Assembly: GCA_022340425.1 (NCBI GenBank) | Contig: JAJDNY010000004.1 | Span: forward strand, 1-60,380 | Direction: 5' to 3' | From: Desulfobacteraceae bacterium | GTDB lineage: Bacteria; Desulfobacterota; Desulfobacteria; Desulfobacterales; JAABRJ01 | DNA: 60,380 nt | Shown here: in pieces, positions 1-7,336 of the stretch | Layout of the letters: the number at the start of each line of letters is the position of its first letter | How positions within the stretch are numbered: the first letter of the stretch is position 1 | Translations under genes and position numbers: made by a program | Notes under the pieces: generated by a model | Databases searched by the model: none | The model's input: only the letters and a program-made list of their open reading frames with translations | What the model was told of the DNA's origin: nothing

Positions 1-13
1 GAAGGAGACCATT

Positions 14-613
14 ATGTATGCATTGGCGGTAAACGGGAGCCCGCGCAAGGAAGGAAACACCGAACTGCTTCTGAGGGAAGTCCTCACCGAACTGAAAAAT
101 GCCCGCTGGGAAACGGAACTGGTAAAGGTTGGCGGAACGTCCATTCGCGGTTGCATTGCCTGTCAGAAGTGCTTTGAAAACAAGGACAACGAATGCTCCG
201 TCAAGAAGGACAAATTCAACGATGTCTTTTCTAAGATGCTCAAGGCCGATGCCATGATTTTGGGCTCGCCAACCTATTTCGCGGCTGTATCGGCTGATTT
301 GAAAGCCCTGATCGAACGGGCGGGTTATGTGGCCTATGCCAACGATCACGCTTTTTCCGGAAAAATAGGGGCGGCGGTGGTGGCGGTCCGGCGCGGCGGC
401 GCCACCCATGTGTACGACACCATCAACCACATGTTCCAGATGTCCAGGATGATCATCCCCGGCTCGACTTACTGGAATATGGGTTTTGGCCTGGGCAAGG
501 GTGAGGTTCTGAAAGACGACGAGGGGTTGACCAACATGCGCCATTTGGCGAAATGCATCGATTGGCTTGGCAAGGCCATTGTGCCCCATATGGGCAACTA
601 CCCACGGTCTTGA
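14..613 (+). CDS. Iron-sulfur flavoprotein (Isf-like) / NADPH-dependent FMN reductase family
   Basis: 199 aa. The start is supported by GGAG seven bases upstream. The N-terminus (AVNGSPRKEGNTELLL, residues 5-20) is the phosphate-binding loop of flavodoxin-like NAD(P)H:FMN reductases, and GSPTYFAA further on is the second FMN-contacting segment. Cysteines 47, 50, 53 and 61 form the compact CX2CX2CX7C pattern known from archaeal and anaerobe iron-sulfur flavoproteins, so an FMN plus a 4Fe-4S cluster is likely. Such proteins are cytosolic electron-transfer or oxygen/peroxide-detoxifying flavoproteins of anaerobes; the partner here is unknown. It stands alone, directly followed by a repeat copy that begins in its stop codon region. 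Family assignment is confident; the exact role is not. Confidence 0.85.
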   Translation: MYALAVNGSPRKEGNTELLLREVLTELKNARWETELVKVGGTSIRGCIACQKCFENKDNECSVKKDKFNDVFSKMLKADAMILGSPTYFAAVSADLKALIERAGYVAYANDHAFSGKIGAAVVAVRRGGATHVYDTINHMFQMSRMIIPGSTYWNMGFGLGKGEVLKDDEGLTNMRHLAKCIDWLGKAIVPHMGNYPRS

Positions 614-744
614 CGGTTCCGCAAAAATTCCAATTTCTGCGTTGCGCTGCATCTCGAGGTCGCTGCGGCGGCATAGAGATGCACGCCTCACTCCTCGAGA
701 TTTGCACGCCTTGAAATTGAACTCTTAAGCAACTCAACCGTCAA
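610..744 (+). repeat. MITE-like intergenic repeat, copy 1
   Basis: A 135-bp unit bounded by a perfect 9-bp inverted end (TTGACGGTT at 610-618, AACCGTCAA at 736-744). The interior shares long stretches with 16616-16744 and, in reverse complement, with 48885-49010: for example CTGCGTTGCGCTGCATCTCG in copies 1 and 2, followed in all three by GCCTCACTC- or GCCTCACTT-like and GAGATTTGC- blocks. It encodes no credible protein, so it looks like a non-autonomous, MITE/REP-type element. The family name is unknown to me. Confidence 0.8.
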
Positions 745-754
745 TCCCCGCAGA

Positions 755-1080
755 TAGGACGTTTTTTTAAGAGGACACCCGGATTTAGACCGCCTGGTGA
801 AGCAGGTGTTTTATGTCCCGTCGTCCCGGGCCGAGCATCGCAGCAGCCGGCGATAAAAGCCCTGTGGCTGTCTGAGCGCAAGCGAGTTCCACAGGGCCCG
901 CCGGCTAGGAGAAGCGCAGGGCAGCCCGCAGGGCCCCGGGACGCGGGCGGCTTCTTTTGGTTCCTTTTCTTGTCCGCACAAGAAAAGGAACACAGACCAA
1001 TGGGAGTTGTAAATCCCGGTCTATTGCCGGGATGCCCGGCAAAGTTCCTTTCCGACAAACACCGCACGGTCGGGGTGAAA
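755..1080. other. Highly structured intergenic block (possible structured RNA or repeat)
   Basis: No credible gene. The DNA contains nested complementary arms: 822-830 with 935-943 (9 bp), 845-852 with 899-906 (8 bp) and 859-867 with 889-897 (9 bp), all co-axial. These are followed by a perfect 13-bp hairpin (TTCCTTTTCTTGT at 961-973, loop CCGC, arm 978-990) and an 8-bp hairpin (1024-1031 with 1035-1042). The 13-bp hairpin has no T-run after it, so it is not a standard terminator. From memory, similar blocks with a TTCTTTTGGTT...AAGAAAAGGAA hairpin recur between genes in other proteobacteria. The transcribed strand, if any, cannot be told. Confidence 0.5.
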
Positions 1081-1150
1081 TGTTTTTTACGATAAAGTCT
1101 GATTTTTGACTTACCGCTTTCTCAAAATTGACAGCAAGCGCAATTCGTTG

Positions 1151-1179
1151 TTGAATGTATCTAAATTAAGATCTATATT
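1151..1179 (+). promoter_or_regulatory. Candidate sigma-70 promoter and operator of the toxin-antitoxin pair
   Basis: TTGAAT (1151-1156), a 17-bp spacer, then TATATT (1174-1179), 41 bp before the antitoxin ATG. A short dyad (ATCT...AGAT) lies in the spacer, where an autorepressing antitoxin would be expected to bind. Seen by eye only. Confidence 0.5.
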
Positions 1180-1220
1180 CGGTACTAAAAACAAACCCGA
1201 ATTGATCCAAAGGTGCCAAA

Positions 1221-1484
1221 ATGAAACCCCTGAGTGTTTCCAGGAATATCGTTTCACTGTCGGAATTTAAAGCCAAAGCTTCTCAAATACTCCACGACGT
1301 ACAGAGCTCGCATCATCCACTGGTCATCACCCAAAACGGCAAAGCAGCCGCCGTCCTGATTTCACCAGCCGATTTCGATTTCCTCACGGAAAAGGCCCGT
1401 TTCATCAGCGCCGTCCAAAAGGGCTTGGCGGATGTTGAAAATGACCGGATCGTGCCGGATGAAAATCTGGACTTGGAGATATGA
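1221..1484 (+). CDS. Phd/YefM-family antitoxin
   Basis: 87 aa. The N-terminal half (SVSRNIVSLSEFKAKASQIL, then PLVITQNGKAAAVLISPADF) is the Phd/YefM DNA-binding and dimerisation fold: a conserved 'piece' that sets up the helix, then the 'ITQNGKAAAVL' strand. The acidic C-terminal tail (residues 65-87) is the region that normally wraps and neutralises the toxin. It overlaps the next gene by 4 bases (ATGA), the usual translational coupling of antitoxin and toxin. It probably represses its own promoter at 1151-1179. No key element looks missing. Confidence 0.9.
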   Translation: MKPLSVSRNIVSLSEFKAKASQILHDVQSSHHPLVITQNGKAAAVLISPADFDFLTEKARFISAVQKGLADVENDRIVPDENLDLEI

Positions 1485-1759
1485 AGCTATTTTGGACCGA
1501 AACAGCCCAACGGGACCTTCAGAAAATCCGAAGGTATATTGCCGCCGACAATCCGACCGCAGCCAAACGATGGGTCGAAAAATTGAGGAATCGCGCGGTG
1601 CAGGCCCTCACGGCGCCGCTGAGCGGCCGCAAGGTGCCAGAATTTTTGCGGGACGACATCCGAGAGCTGATCGAGGGGAACTACCGCATCGTATATCAGG
1701 TGTTTTCAGATCGTCTGGTGATCCTGACCGTTTTTGAAGGGCACGCGTTTTCCCAATAG
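1481..1759 (+). CDS. ParE/RelE-family toxin
   Basis: 92 aa, the usual length for the ParE/RelE fold. It begins KLFWTETAQRDLQKIRRYIA, has the central LRDDIRELIEGNYRIVYQV segment with the conserved arginine and tyrosine before the last strands, and ends ILTVFEGHAFSQ. The N-terminal A-x-x-DL-x-x-I-x-x-YIA helix resembles ParE (gyrase-directed) more than ribosome-dependent RelE, but sequence alone does not settle the target. Coupled to the antitoxin by an ATGA overlap. The pair sits between a repeat-rich region and polA, consistent with horizontal acquisition. Confidence 0.88.
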   Translation: MKLFWTETAQRDLQKIRRYIAADNPTAAKRWVEKLRNRAVQALTAPLSGRKVPEFLRDDIRELIEGNYRIVYQVFSDRLVILTVFEGHAFSQ

Positions 1760-1825
1760 AGCGTTTGGAGGATTCCGGCGTCGATTGATCCGTCCGCCGC
1801 CTGCTAACGGCCGCTGGGGCTCCGC

Positions 1826-4537
1826 TCAGTGCGCCTCGGTCCAGTTCCCGCCGTGGCTGATGTTCACCTTGAGGGGCACGCTCAAGTCCCAGACCCCTTC
1901 CATTTCCGCCTGCACCACCGCCGTGAGCGTGTCCATTTCCTCGGGGGGCACCTCGAAGACGATTTCGTCGTGGACCGAGAGCAGCATGGCGCTCTTGAGC
2001 TTGCGCCCCGCCAGGGCGGCGTCCACCCGGATCATGGCCAGCTTGATGAGGTCCGCGGCGGTCCCCTGGATGGGCGTGTTGATGGCCATCCGCTCTGCAA
2101 ACCCGCGGACCACCTGATTCTTGCTGTGAATTTCGGGCAGCAGGCGGATCCGGCCGAGCAGCGTACTGGTCCTGCCGCTGACGGCGGCCTCGGCGATGGT
2201 CCGGTCGATGTAGGCCTTGACCCCGCTGTAGCGCGCGAAGTAGTGCTCGATGTAGGTCTTGGCCATTTTCTGGCTGATGTTGAGCTCCTTGGCCAGGCTG
2301 AAGGGGCTCATGCCGTAGATGATCCCGAAATTGATCACCTTGGCCTGGCGGCGCAGATCCGGGGTGATGAAATTGGGCAGGACCTCGAAAACCTCGGTGG
2401 CGGTGCGGGTGTGGATGTCCTCGCCTTCGCTGAAGGCCTTGATCAAAATCTCGTCCTGCGAGACATGGGCCAGTATGCGCAGCTCGATCTGAGAGTAATC
2501 CGCCGAGACCAGCTGCCAGCCGGCGCGGGGGATGAAGGCGCTGCGGATCTCGCGGCCCTCCTCGGTGCGGATGGGGATGTTCTGGAGGTTGGGGTCCGAG
2601 CTGCTCAAGCGGCCGGTGGCCGCCACGGTTTGGTTGAAGGAGGTGTGAATCCGACCGGTTTCCCGGTTGACCAGCTCCAGCAGGGAATCGGTGTAGGTGG
2701 ATTTGAGCTTGGCCAGGGTGCGGTGCTTGAGGATCAGGGCGGGCAGCTCGTGGTGGAGCGCAAGCGCGGTCAAAACCTCCACGTCGGTGGAGTAACCCGT
2801 TTTCTTCTTGGTTTTTTTCTGGGTCGGCAGCTTGAGCTTATCGAACAGGATCACCCCCAGCTGCTGGGAGGACTTGATGTTGAAGGTTTCGCCGGCCTGG
2901 GCGTAGATCTCCCGCTCCAGCAGCTCAAGCTGGTGTTCGAAGTCTTTGGAGAGCGCCCGCAGGCGTGCCTCGTCCACGCGGATGCCGGCCATCTCCATTT
3001 TGACCAGGACCGCCACCAGCGGCATCTCCACCGTTTCGAAAAGCTCGGTCAGCCCGATTTCCGCCAGCTGCGGCTGCAAAACCCCGCAGGCCTGCAGGGT
3101 GACATCGGCGTCCTCGCTGGCATAGACCGCCGCCTGGTCCAGGGGCACCTGGGAGAAATTGATGGCGTTTTTGCCCGTGCCGGTCACCTCCGCGTAGGAA
3201 ACGGTCTTGTAGTCGAGAAAGTCCAGGGCGATCTGGTCCAGGCTGTGGGCCCGCTTGGAGGGGTTGATGAGGTAGGAGGCCAGCATGGTGTCAAACACCA
3301 CCCCGGCCAGCCGCACCCCATGGCGCGCCAGGACCATCCAGTCGTACTTGATGTTCTGCCCGACCTTGGGCACGGCCGGGTTCTCCAGCAGCGGCTTGAG
3401 CCGCGCGAGGACCGTTTTCAGGGCAAGCTGGGGGGGTACGCCGGGGTAGTCGTGGCCGCAGGGGATATAGAAGCCCTGGTCGGGCTGAACGGCAAACGAA
3501 AGACCCACCAGACGCGCCTGCATCGGGTACTGGGAGGTGGTTTCGGTGTCCAGCGCCACCCGCTCGGCTTTTTCCAGGCGGGCCACCAGCGAGTCCAGGG
3601 CCTCATCGTCGAGAACCAGGCGGTAGTCCTTGCGCGAATGGTCCGCCCCCTGGGGGTAGTCCTTCTGCAGCTGGCGAAATTCCAGCTCCTTGAAAAGCCC
3701 GGCCAGGGCGGCGTTGTCCGGCCCCCGGAGGCGATATTCCTGCGGATCGAAGGCCAGCGGGGCGCGGGTCTCGATGGTGGCCAGCTCCCGGCTCAAAAAG
3801 GCCTGCTCGCGGTATTGGGACAGTTTCTCCTGCTGCTTCTTGGCGCTCAGCTTGCCCAGGTCGGCATAAAGGGCCTCCAGGCTGCCGAAAGATTGGATCA
3901 GGTTCTGGGCGGTCTTGGGCCCGATTCCCGGCACCCCGGGGATGTTGTCGCTGCTGTCGCCCGCAAGGCCCATGACATCCACCACCTGCCCGGGGTCGAT
4001 GCCCATAGCCGCGCGCACGGCGGCGCGATCGACGGTTTTCTCCTTCATGGGGTCCCAGATTACCGCCGTGTCGGTCACCAGCTGCATGAAATCCTTGTCG
4101 CCGGTCACCATGACGACGAAGAAGCCCTCCTCCTGGGCCTGACGGGCCAAGGTGCCGATCAGATCGTCGGCCTCAAAGCCCGCCATCTCCACCAGCGGCA
4201 GGTTGAAACCGCGGGTGACGCGCTTGATCAGCGGAATCTGGACGGCCATCTCCTCGGCCATGGGGGGCCGGTTGGCCTTGTAGGCTTCGTAGCGTTCATG
4301 GCGGAAGGTGGGCCCCTTGGCGTCGAAGAGCATCGCGGCGTATTCGGGCCGGCGCTCGGCCATGAGCTTGATCAGCATGCGCGTAAAGCCGAAAACGGCG
4401 TTGGTGGGCAGCCCCTTGGAGTTGGTCAGACCGCGGATGGCATGGTAGGCGCGGTGGATGTAGGCGGTGCCGTCGATCAGGTAGAGGGACGGGGCGCCGT
4501 TGCGGGGCGCAACGGCCGGGTCTGACGTTGAGGTCAT
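1826..4537 (-). CDS. polA: DNA polymerase I
   Basis: 903 aa, full length. The 5'-nuclease domain covers about residues 15-300 (YLIDGTAYIHRAYHAI at the start, VTGDKDFMQLV, GDSSDNIPGVPGIGPKTA helix-hairpin-helix). The 3'-5' exonuclease domain follows and retains the DxE motif (ALDTETTS), so proofreading is probably intact. The C-terminal polymerase has motif A (SADYSQIELR), motif B (RRQAKVINFGIIYGMSPF) and motif C (SVHDEIVFE). It repairs gaps and replaces Okazaki primers. The start is supported by GAGG upstream. It is convergent with the toxin gene and divergent from the CoA-binding gene. A long open frame on the other strand is a composition artefact. Confidence 0.98.
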   Translation of the reverse strand: MTSTSDPAVAPRNGAPSLYLIDGTAYIHRAYHAIRGLTNSKGLPTNAVFGFTRMLIKLMAERRPEYAAMLFDAKGPTFRHERYEAYKANRPPMAEEMAVQIPLIKRVTRGFNLPLVEMAGFEADDLIGTLARQAQEEGFFVVMVTGDKDFMQLVTDTAVIWDPMKEKTVDRAAVRAAMGIDPGQVVDVMGLAGDSSDNIPGVPGIGPKTAQNLIQSFGSLEALYADLGKLSAKKQQEKLSQYREQAFLSRELATIETRAPLAFDPQEYRLRGPDNAALAGLFKELEFRQLQKDYPQGADHSRKDYRLVLDDEALDSLVARLEKAERVALDTETTSQYPMQARLVGLSFAVQPDQGFYIPCGHDYPGVPPQLALKTVLARLKPLLENPAVPKVGQNIKYDWMVLARHGVRLAGVVFDTMLASYLINPSKRAHSLDQIALDFLDYKTVSYAEVTGTGKNAINFSQVPLDQAAVYASEDADVTLQACGVLQPQLAEIGLTELFETVEMPLVAVLVKMEMAGIRVDEARLRALSKDFEHQLELLEREIYAQAGETFNIKSSQQLGVILFDKLKLPTQKKTKKKTGYSTDVEVLTALALHHELPALILKHRTLAKLKSTYTDSLLELVNRETGRIHTSFNQTVAATGRLSSSDPNLQNIPIRTEEGREIRSAFIPRAGWQLVSADYSQIELRILAHVSQDEILIKAFSEGEDIHTRTATEVFEVLPNFITPDLRRQAKVINFGIIYGMSPFSLAKELNISQKMAKTYIEHYFARYSGVKAYIDRTIAEAAVSGRTSTLLGRIRLLPEIHSKNQVVRGFAERMAINTPIQGTAADLIKLAMIRVDAALAGRKLKSAMLLSVHDEIVFEVPPEEMDTLTAVVQAEMEGVWDLSVPLKVNISHGGNWTEAH

Positions 4538-4745
4538 AGGGGTCCTCGTGGGTGTGGGGTCAGAGCGGCGCCCCCGCGGCCGGGAAGCGGGCGACCGTCG
4601 CAGGTCCGCCGCGTTGGGGGCGTTGACAGGCGGCGGGGACTTGGGCTAAAAAGGCGTCCGGCAGCAATCGGTGAGGGTTTCATACCCCGGCCCACTGCAG
4701 CACAATCGGTTCTTTGCGGACCACTTTAAAAAGGTAATCCAGTCC

Positions 4746-5213
4746 ATGTCGGTCCCCAGCCATAACACGCCCACCGCCAAACGACAAGACGGCCGCGAGG
4801 GCCGCCTGGTGACCGACGACGGGGACATCCGGCGCCTGCTAAAGGCCACCGCCACCATCGCGGTGCTGGGACTCAGCCCCAAGCCGGAGCGCGACTCGCA
4901 CCGCATCGCGGTCTACCTTCAGCGGCAGGGATACCGCATCATCCCCGTGCGCGCCGCGCAGCGGGAAATTCTGGGGGAAAAAGCCTACGGCTCGCTGGGG
5001 GAGATTCCCGAGCGGGTCGACCTGGTGAATGCCTTCGTCAATCCGGTCCGCATCCTGCCCCATGCCCGCGACGCGCTCGCCCTGTCGCCCCGTGCCTTCT
5101 GGATGCAGACCGGCATCGAAAACCGGGAGGCCGCCGAACTCTTGCGGCAGGCGGGCATCGACGTGGTCATGGACCGCTGCATCAGAATCGCCCATGCCTT
5201 CCTCTGCATATAA
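4746..5213 (+). CDS. CoA-binding domain protein (YccU-like)
   Basis: 155 aa from the chosen ATG, which follows AAGGTAATCC; an upstream GTG would add 25 poorly conserved residues. It is a single Rossmann-type CoA-binding domain: TIAVLGLSPKPERDSHRIAVYL is the nucleotide-binding start, followed by GYRIIPVRAA, YGSLGEIPERVDLVNAFV and the ending FWMQTGIENREAAELLRQAG...VVMDRCIRI. Proteins of this family bind CoA or acyl-CoA, but their reaction is unsettled. Its 3' end overlaps the next small gene by 20 bases, so the two are probably co-translated. Confidence 0.85.
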   Translation: MSVPSHNTPTAKRQDGREGRLVTDDGDIRRLLKATATIAVLGLSPKPERDSHRIAVYLQRQGYRIIPVRAAQREILGEKAYGSLGEIPERVDLVNAFVNPVRILPHARDALALSPRAFWMQTGIENREAAELLRQAGIDVVMDRCIRIAHAFLCI

Positions 5214-5418
5214 GCCGCGGCCTCCGCGCCGCACCCGCCGTCAACGCAACCCGGTGTGCCACTGCTGCGCAAAGCAGGTGCCCTTCTGCTGGACCTGCCG
5301 CTGCGGCTTTGCCATCTGCCAGGAGTGCATGCTGGAGAATTTCTGGGGGCTTTCCTGCAACGGCATCACCTGGCAGTGCCCGGACTGCGGCCAGCAAAAC
5401 GGTTTGGGCAACCAGTAG
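5194..5418 (+). CDS. Cysteine-rich zinc-ribbon mini-protein
   Basis: 74 aa with 11 cysteines: 22, 24, 25, 32, 35, 37, 42, 45, 55, 62 and 65. They form a CHCC knuckle, a CWTCRC segment, a CQEC pair and a final CPDC pair, which suggests two zinc sites of treble-clef or ribbon type. The basic N-terminus (PRPPRRTRRQR) could touch nucleic acid. It starts inside the end of the CoA-binding gene in another frame and precedes the IscU-like gene. I do not recognise a named family; the pattern and the tight gene packing support it being real. Confidence 0.6.
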   Translation: MPSSAYKPRPPRRTRRQRNPVCHCCAKQVPFCWTCRCGFAICQECMLENFWGLSCNGITWQCPDCGQQNGLGNQ

Positions 5419-5483
5419 CAGGCCGCCGGCGGACAGCAGCGCCGTTTCGGCGTCTCAATTCGATCAACCCGAAAGAAGAAAAC

Positions 5484-5942
5484 ATGCAGCCTGAGCCATC
5501 ATCCCAACGGCCCTTCGACTTCTGGCAGGACCACTCGTGCAATTTTCTGGAAATGGCCTTTCGCCACGACCGCCGCGAAAGGCTTCACAACCCGGACGGC
5601 TACGGCAAACGCACCGGCGAGTGCGGCGACACGGTGGAGATCTTCCTGATGGTCCGCGAAGGCCGCATCCAGACCGCGGCCTTCGACACCAACGGCTGCC
5701 TGCACACCACCGCCTGCGCCAACACGGTGGTCGAGATGGCCGCCGGCCGCCCGCCTGAAACGGCCTGGGAGATCACCCCCGAGGCGGTTGGCGCGTTTCT
5801 CGAGACCCTGCCGCGCGACCATTTTCATTGCGCCGAACTGGCCGTGGGGGCCCTCTACCTGGCCCTGGCAAGCCTCAAAAACGCCCCCGCCCGGGCGGGC
5901 GCCGCACCCAGCGCAATCAGGAACGCGGCGTGTCCCGAGTAA
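5484..5942 (+). CDS. IscU/NifU-N-like iron-sulfur cluster scaffold protein
   Basis: 152 aa. The start follows a GAAAGAAGAA ribosome-binding stretch. The fold's three cysteines are present in order: GECGDTVEIFL, NGCLHTTACANTVVEMAAG and HFHCAELAVGALYLAL. The aspartate after the first cysteine, which helps cluster release in IscU, is kept. The HscA-recognition LPPVK of classical IscU is replaced by LPRDH, so it may work without the HscA chaperone. No IscS or IscR is adjacent. Proteins like this are common stand-alone scaffolds in anaerobes. The last 26 bases overlap the 3' end of the convergent transporter gene. Confidence 0.82.
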   Translation: MQPEPSSQRPFDFWQDHSCNFLEMAFRHDRRERLHNPDGYGKRTGECGDTVEIFLMVREGRIQTAAFDTNGCLHTTACANTVVEMAAGRPPETAWEITPEAVGAFLETLPRDHFHCAELAVGALYLALASLKNAPARAGAAPSAIRNAACPE

Positions 5943-7155
5943 ACCCGTAGAGCGCGGCCACCCCCAGCAGGCAGGCGCCGCAGAGGACGAGTGCCGCCTT
6001 GAAGGCCGCCGGCCCCAGAGCGGCTTCGGGGTAAAGGGCCTGCATCAGCCCGCCCATTCCCTGCAGGAAGGCGGCCGCCCCGATCATGGTGAAGAAATTG
6101 ATCCCGGTCATGGCGGTCCCCGCCATCTCGATGGGCATCAGCTCCTTGATGTGGGTGTACATGATCCCGCCGGCGCTGGCGAAAAAGCCGAAGCCGAAAA
6201 AAAGCGCCGCCAGCAGCCCGGACCCGGCAGCGGCCGGGATGACCGCCAGGGCGCCGATGTCCGCCGCCAGGCAGGCCAGGCCGGTGATGATCACCCCTTT
6301 GCGGGTTCTGAAAACCGTGTCCGAAAGCCGCCCCCAGAGCGGTCCGCCGAGGATCATGCCGATGTTCAAGAGAAATATGAGGTTGCCCGCCACCAGGGCC
6401 GAACGCCCCATGACGGTCATCAGAAAAGGCCCCGCCCAGAGGGTCTGGACCGCGGCAAAAATCCCGTAGCGGCTGAAGGTGCCCAGGGAGATGATCCAGA
6501 AGTCGCGGTTTCGCAAAAGCCGGCCGAGGTCGGAGAAAAAGCCCGGGCCGGCGGCGGGCGGCGGGAGAGCGGCCGGGGCCGCCGGGGAAGTTTGCGGCCG
6601 GTCGCGCACCACCACGAAAAAGGCCACGGCCAGGGCCAGGTTGAGACCGGCGAAGAGCGAAAACGTCCAACGCCAGCCGACCCAGCCCACCAGGAGCGCG
6701 AGCGGGGTGGTGGCGGTGAGATTGCCGATCGTCCCGATGGAAACCACCAGCGCCGAGAGGGTCGCGAACTGCAGCGGGCTGAACCAGAGGGTCAACAGCT
6801 TGAAGGCCCCCATCAGGTTGCAGGCCATCCCGATGCCCAGCAGCACCCGGCCTGTCGCCAGGGCTGCAAGGCTATCCCCCCAGGCGAAGACCAGCGCCCC
6901 GGCCACGGCCACCACCGAGAGGGCGGTCATGGTGCGGCGCGGCCCGATGCGGTCCAGGAATATGCCGATGGGTATCTGGGTCAGGGCGAAGGCGTAGAAA
7001 AAAGCGGCCGACATCAGGCTCAGCCCGCGGGGATCCAGGCCCACATCGGCCATCAGGCGAGGGCTGATGACCGCGATGGAGGCCCGGTAAAACTGCGAAA
7101 ATACGAAAAGCGCCGAGGCGATCAGGAAGATCGCCCAGCGGCGGGATGACCCCAT
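5917..7155 (-). CDS. MFS transporter
   Basis: 412 aa with about 12 hydrophobic segments split by a cytoplasmic loop near residues 190-215 (DRPQTSPAAPAALPPP). MFS landmarks are visible: an N-terminal segment AIFLIASALFVFSQFYRAS, then loop 2-3 FLDRIGPRRTMTA, and the second-half repeat LWGRLSDTVFRTRKG. It resembles nitrate/nitrite and organic-anion permeases of the major facilitator superfamily, but the substrate cannot be read from sequence. The start follows GGAG. It is divergent from the radical SAM gene and convergent with the IscU-like gene. Confidence 0.88.
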   Translation of the reverse strand: MGSSRRWAIFLIASALFVFSQFYRASIAVISPRLMADVGLDPRGLSLMSAAFFYAFALTQIPIGIFLDRIGPRRTMTALSVVAVAGALVFAWGDSLAALATGRVLLGIGMACNLMGAFKLLTLWFSPLQFATLSALVVSIGTIGNLTATTPLALLVGWVGWRWTFSLFAGLNLALAVAFFVVVRDRPQTSPAAPAALPPPAAGPGFFSDLGRLLRNRDFWIISLGTFSRYGIFAAVQTLWAGPFLMTVMGRSALVAGNLIFLLNIGMILGGPLWGRLSDTVFRTRKGVIITGLACLAADIGALAVIPAAAGSGLLAALFFGFGFFASAGGIMYTHIKELMPIEMAGTAMTGINFFTMIGAAAFLQGMGGLMQALYPEAALGPAAFKAALVLCGACLLGVAALYGFTRDTPRS

Positions 7156-7336
7156 GGGCAGCTTCTCCGGTCAAGGCGAATTGCCGCGCGGCCGGGCGCC
7201 GGCACTGCGCCCAGGCCGCCCGGGTGGCCATCCCTAACAACCGCACCACCGAAAGTCAAACGCCCGCCCGGCGGCCGACCAGCCCGCTAAGAGGCCAGCC
7301 GCCGGGCTTGGTTCCCGCCGCTACCGAGCCGAGACG

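Noticed and set aside
741-1067. 108-codon frame on the minus strand in the structured block
   Set aside because: Composition of Pro/Gly/Arg/Ser, no ribosome-binding site, and it lies over the nested stems; more likely translated repeat.
1829-4525. 898-codon open frame on the plus strand opposite polA
   Set aside because: Exactly mirrors polA. In GC-rich DNA with G/C third positions the complementary frame often stays open. Its translation is rich in Gly/His/Asp/Val and matches no family.
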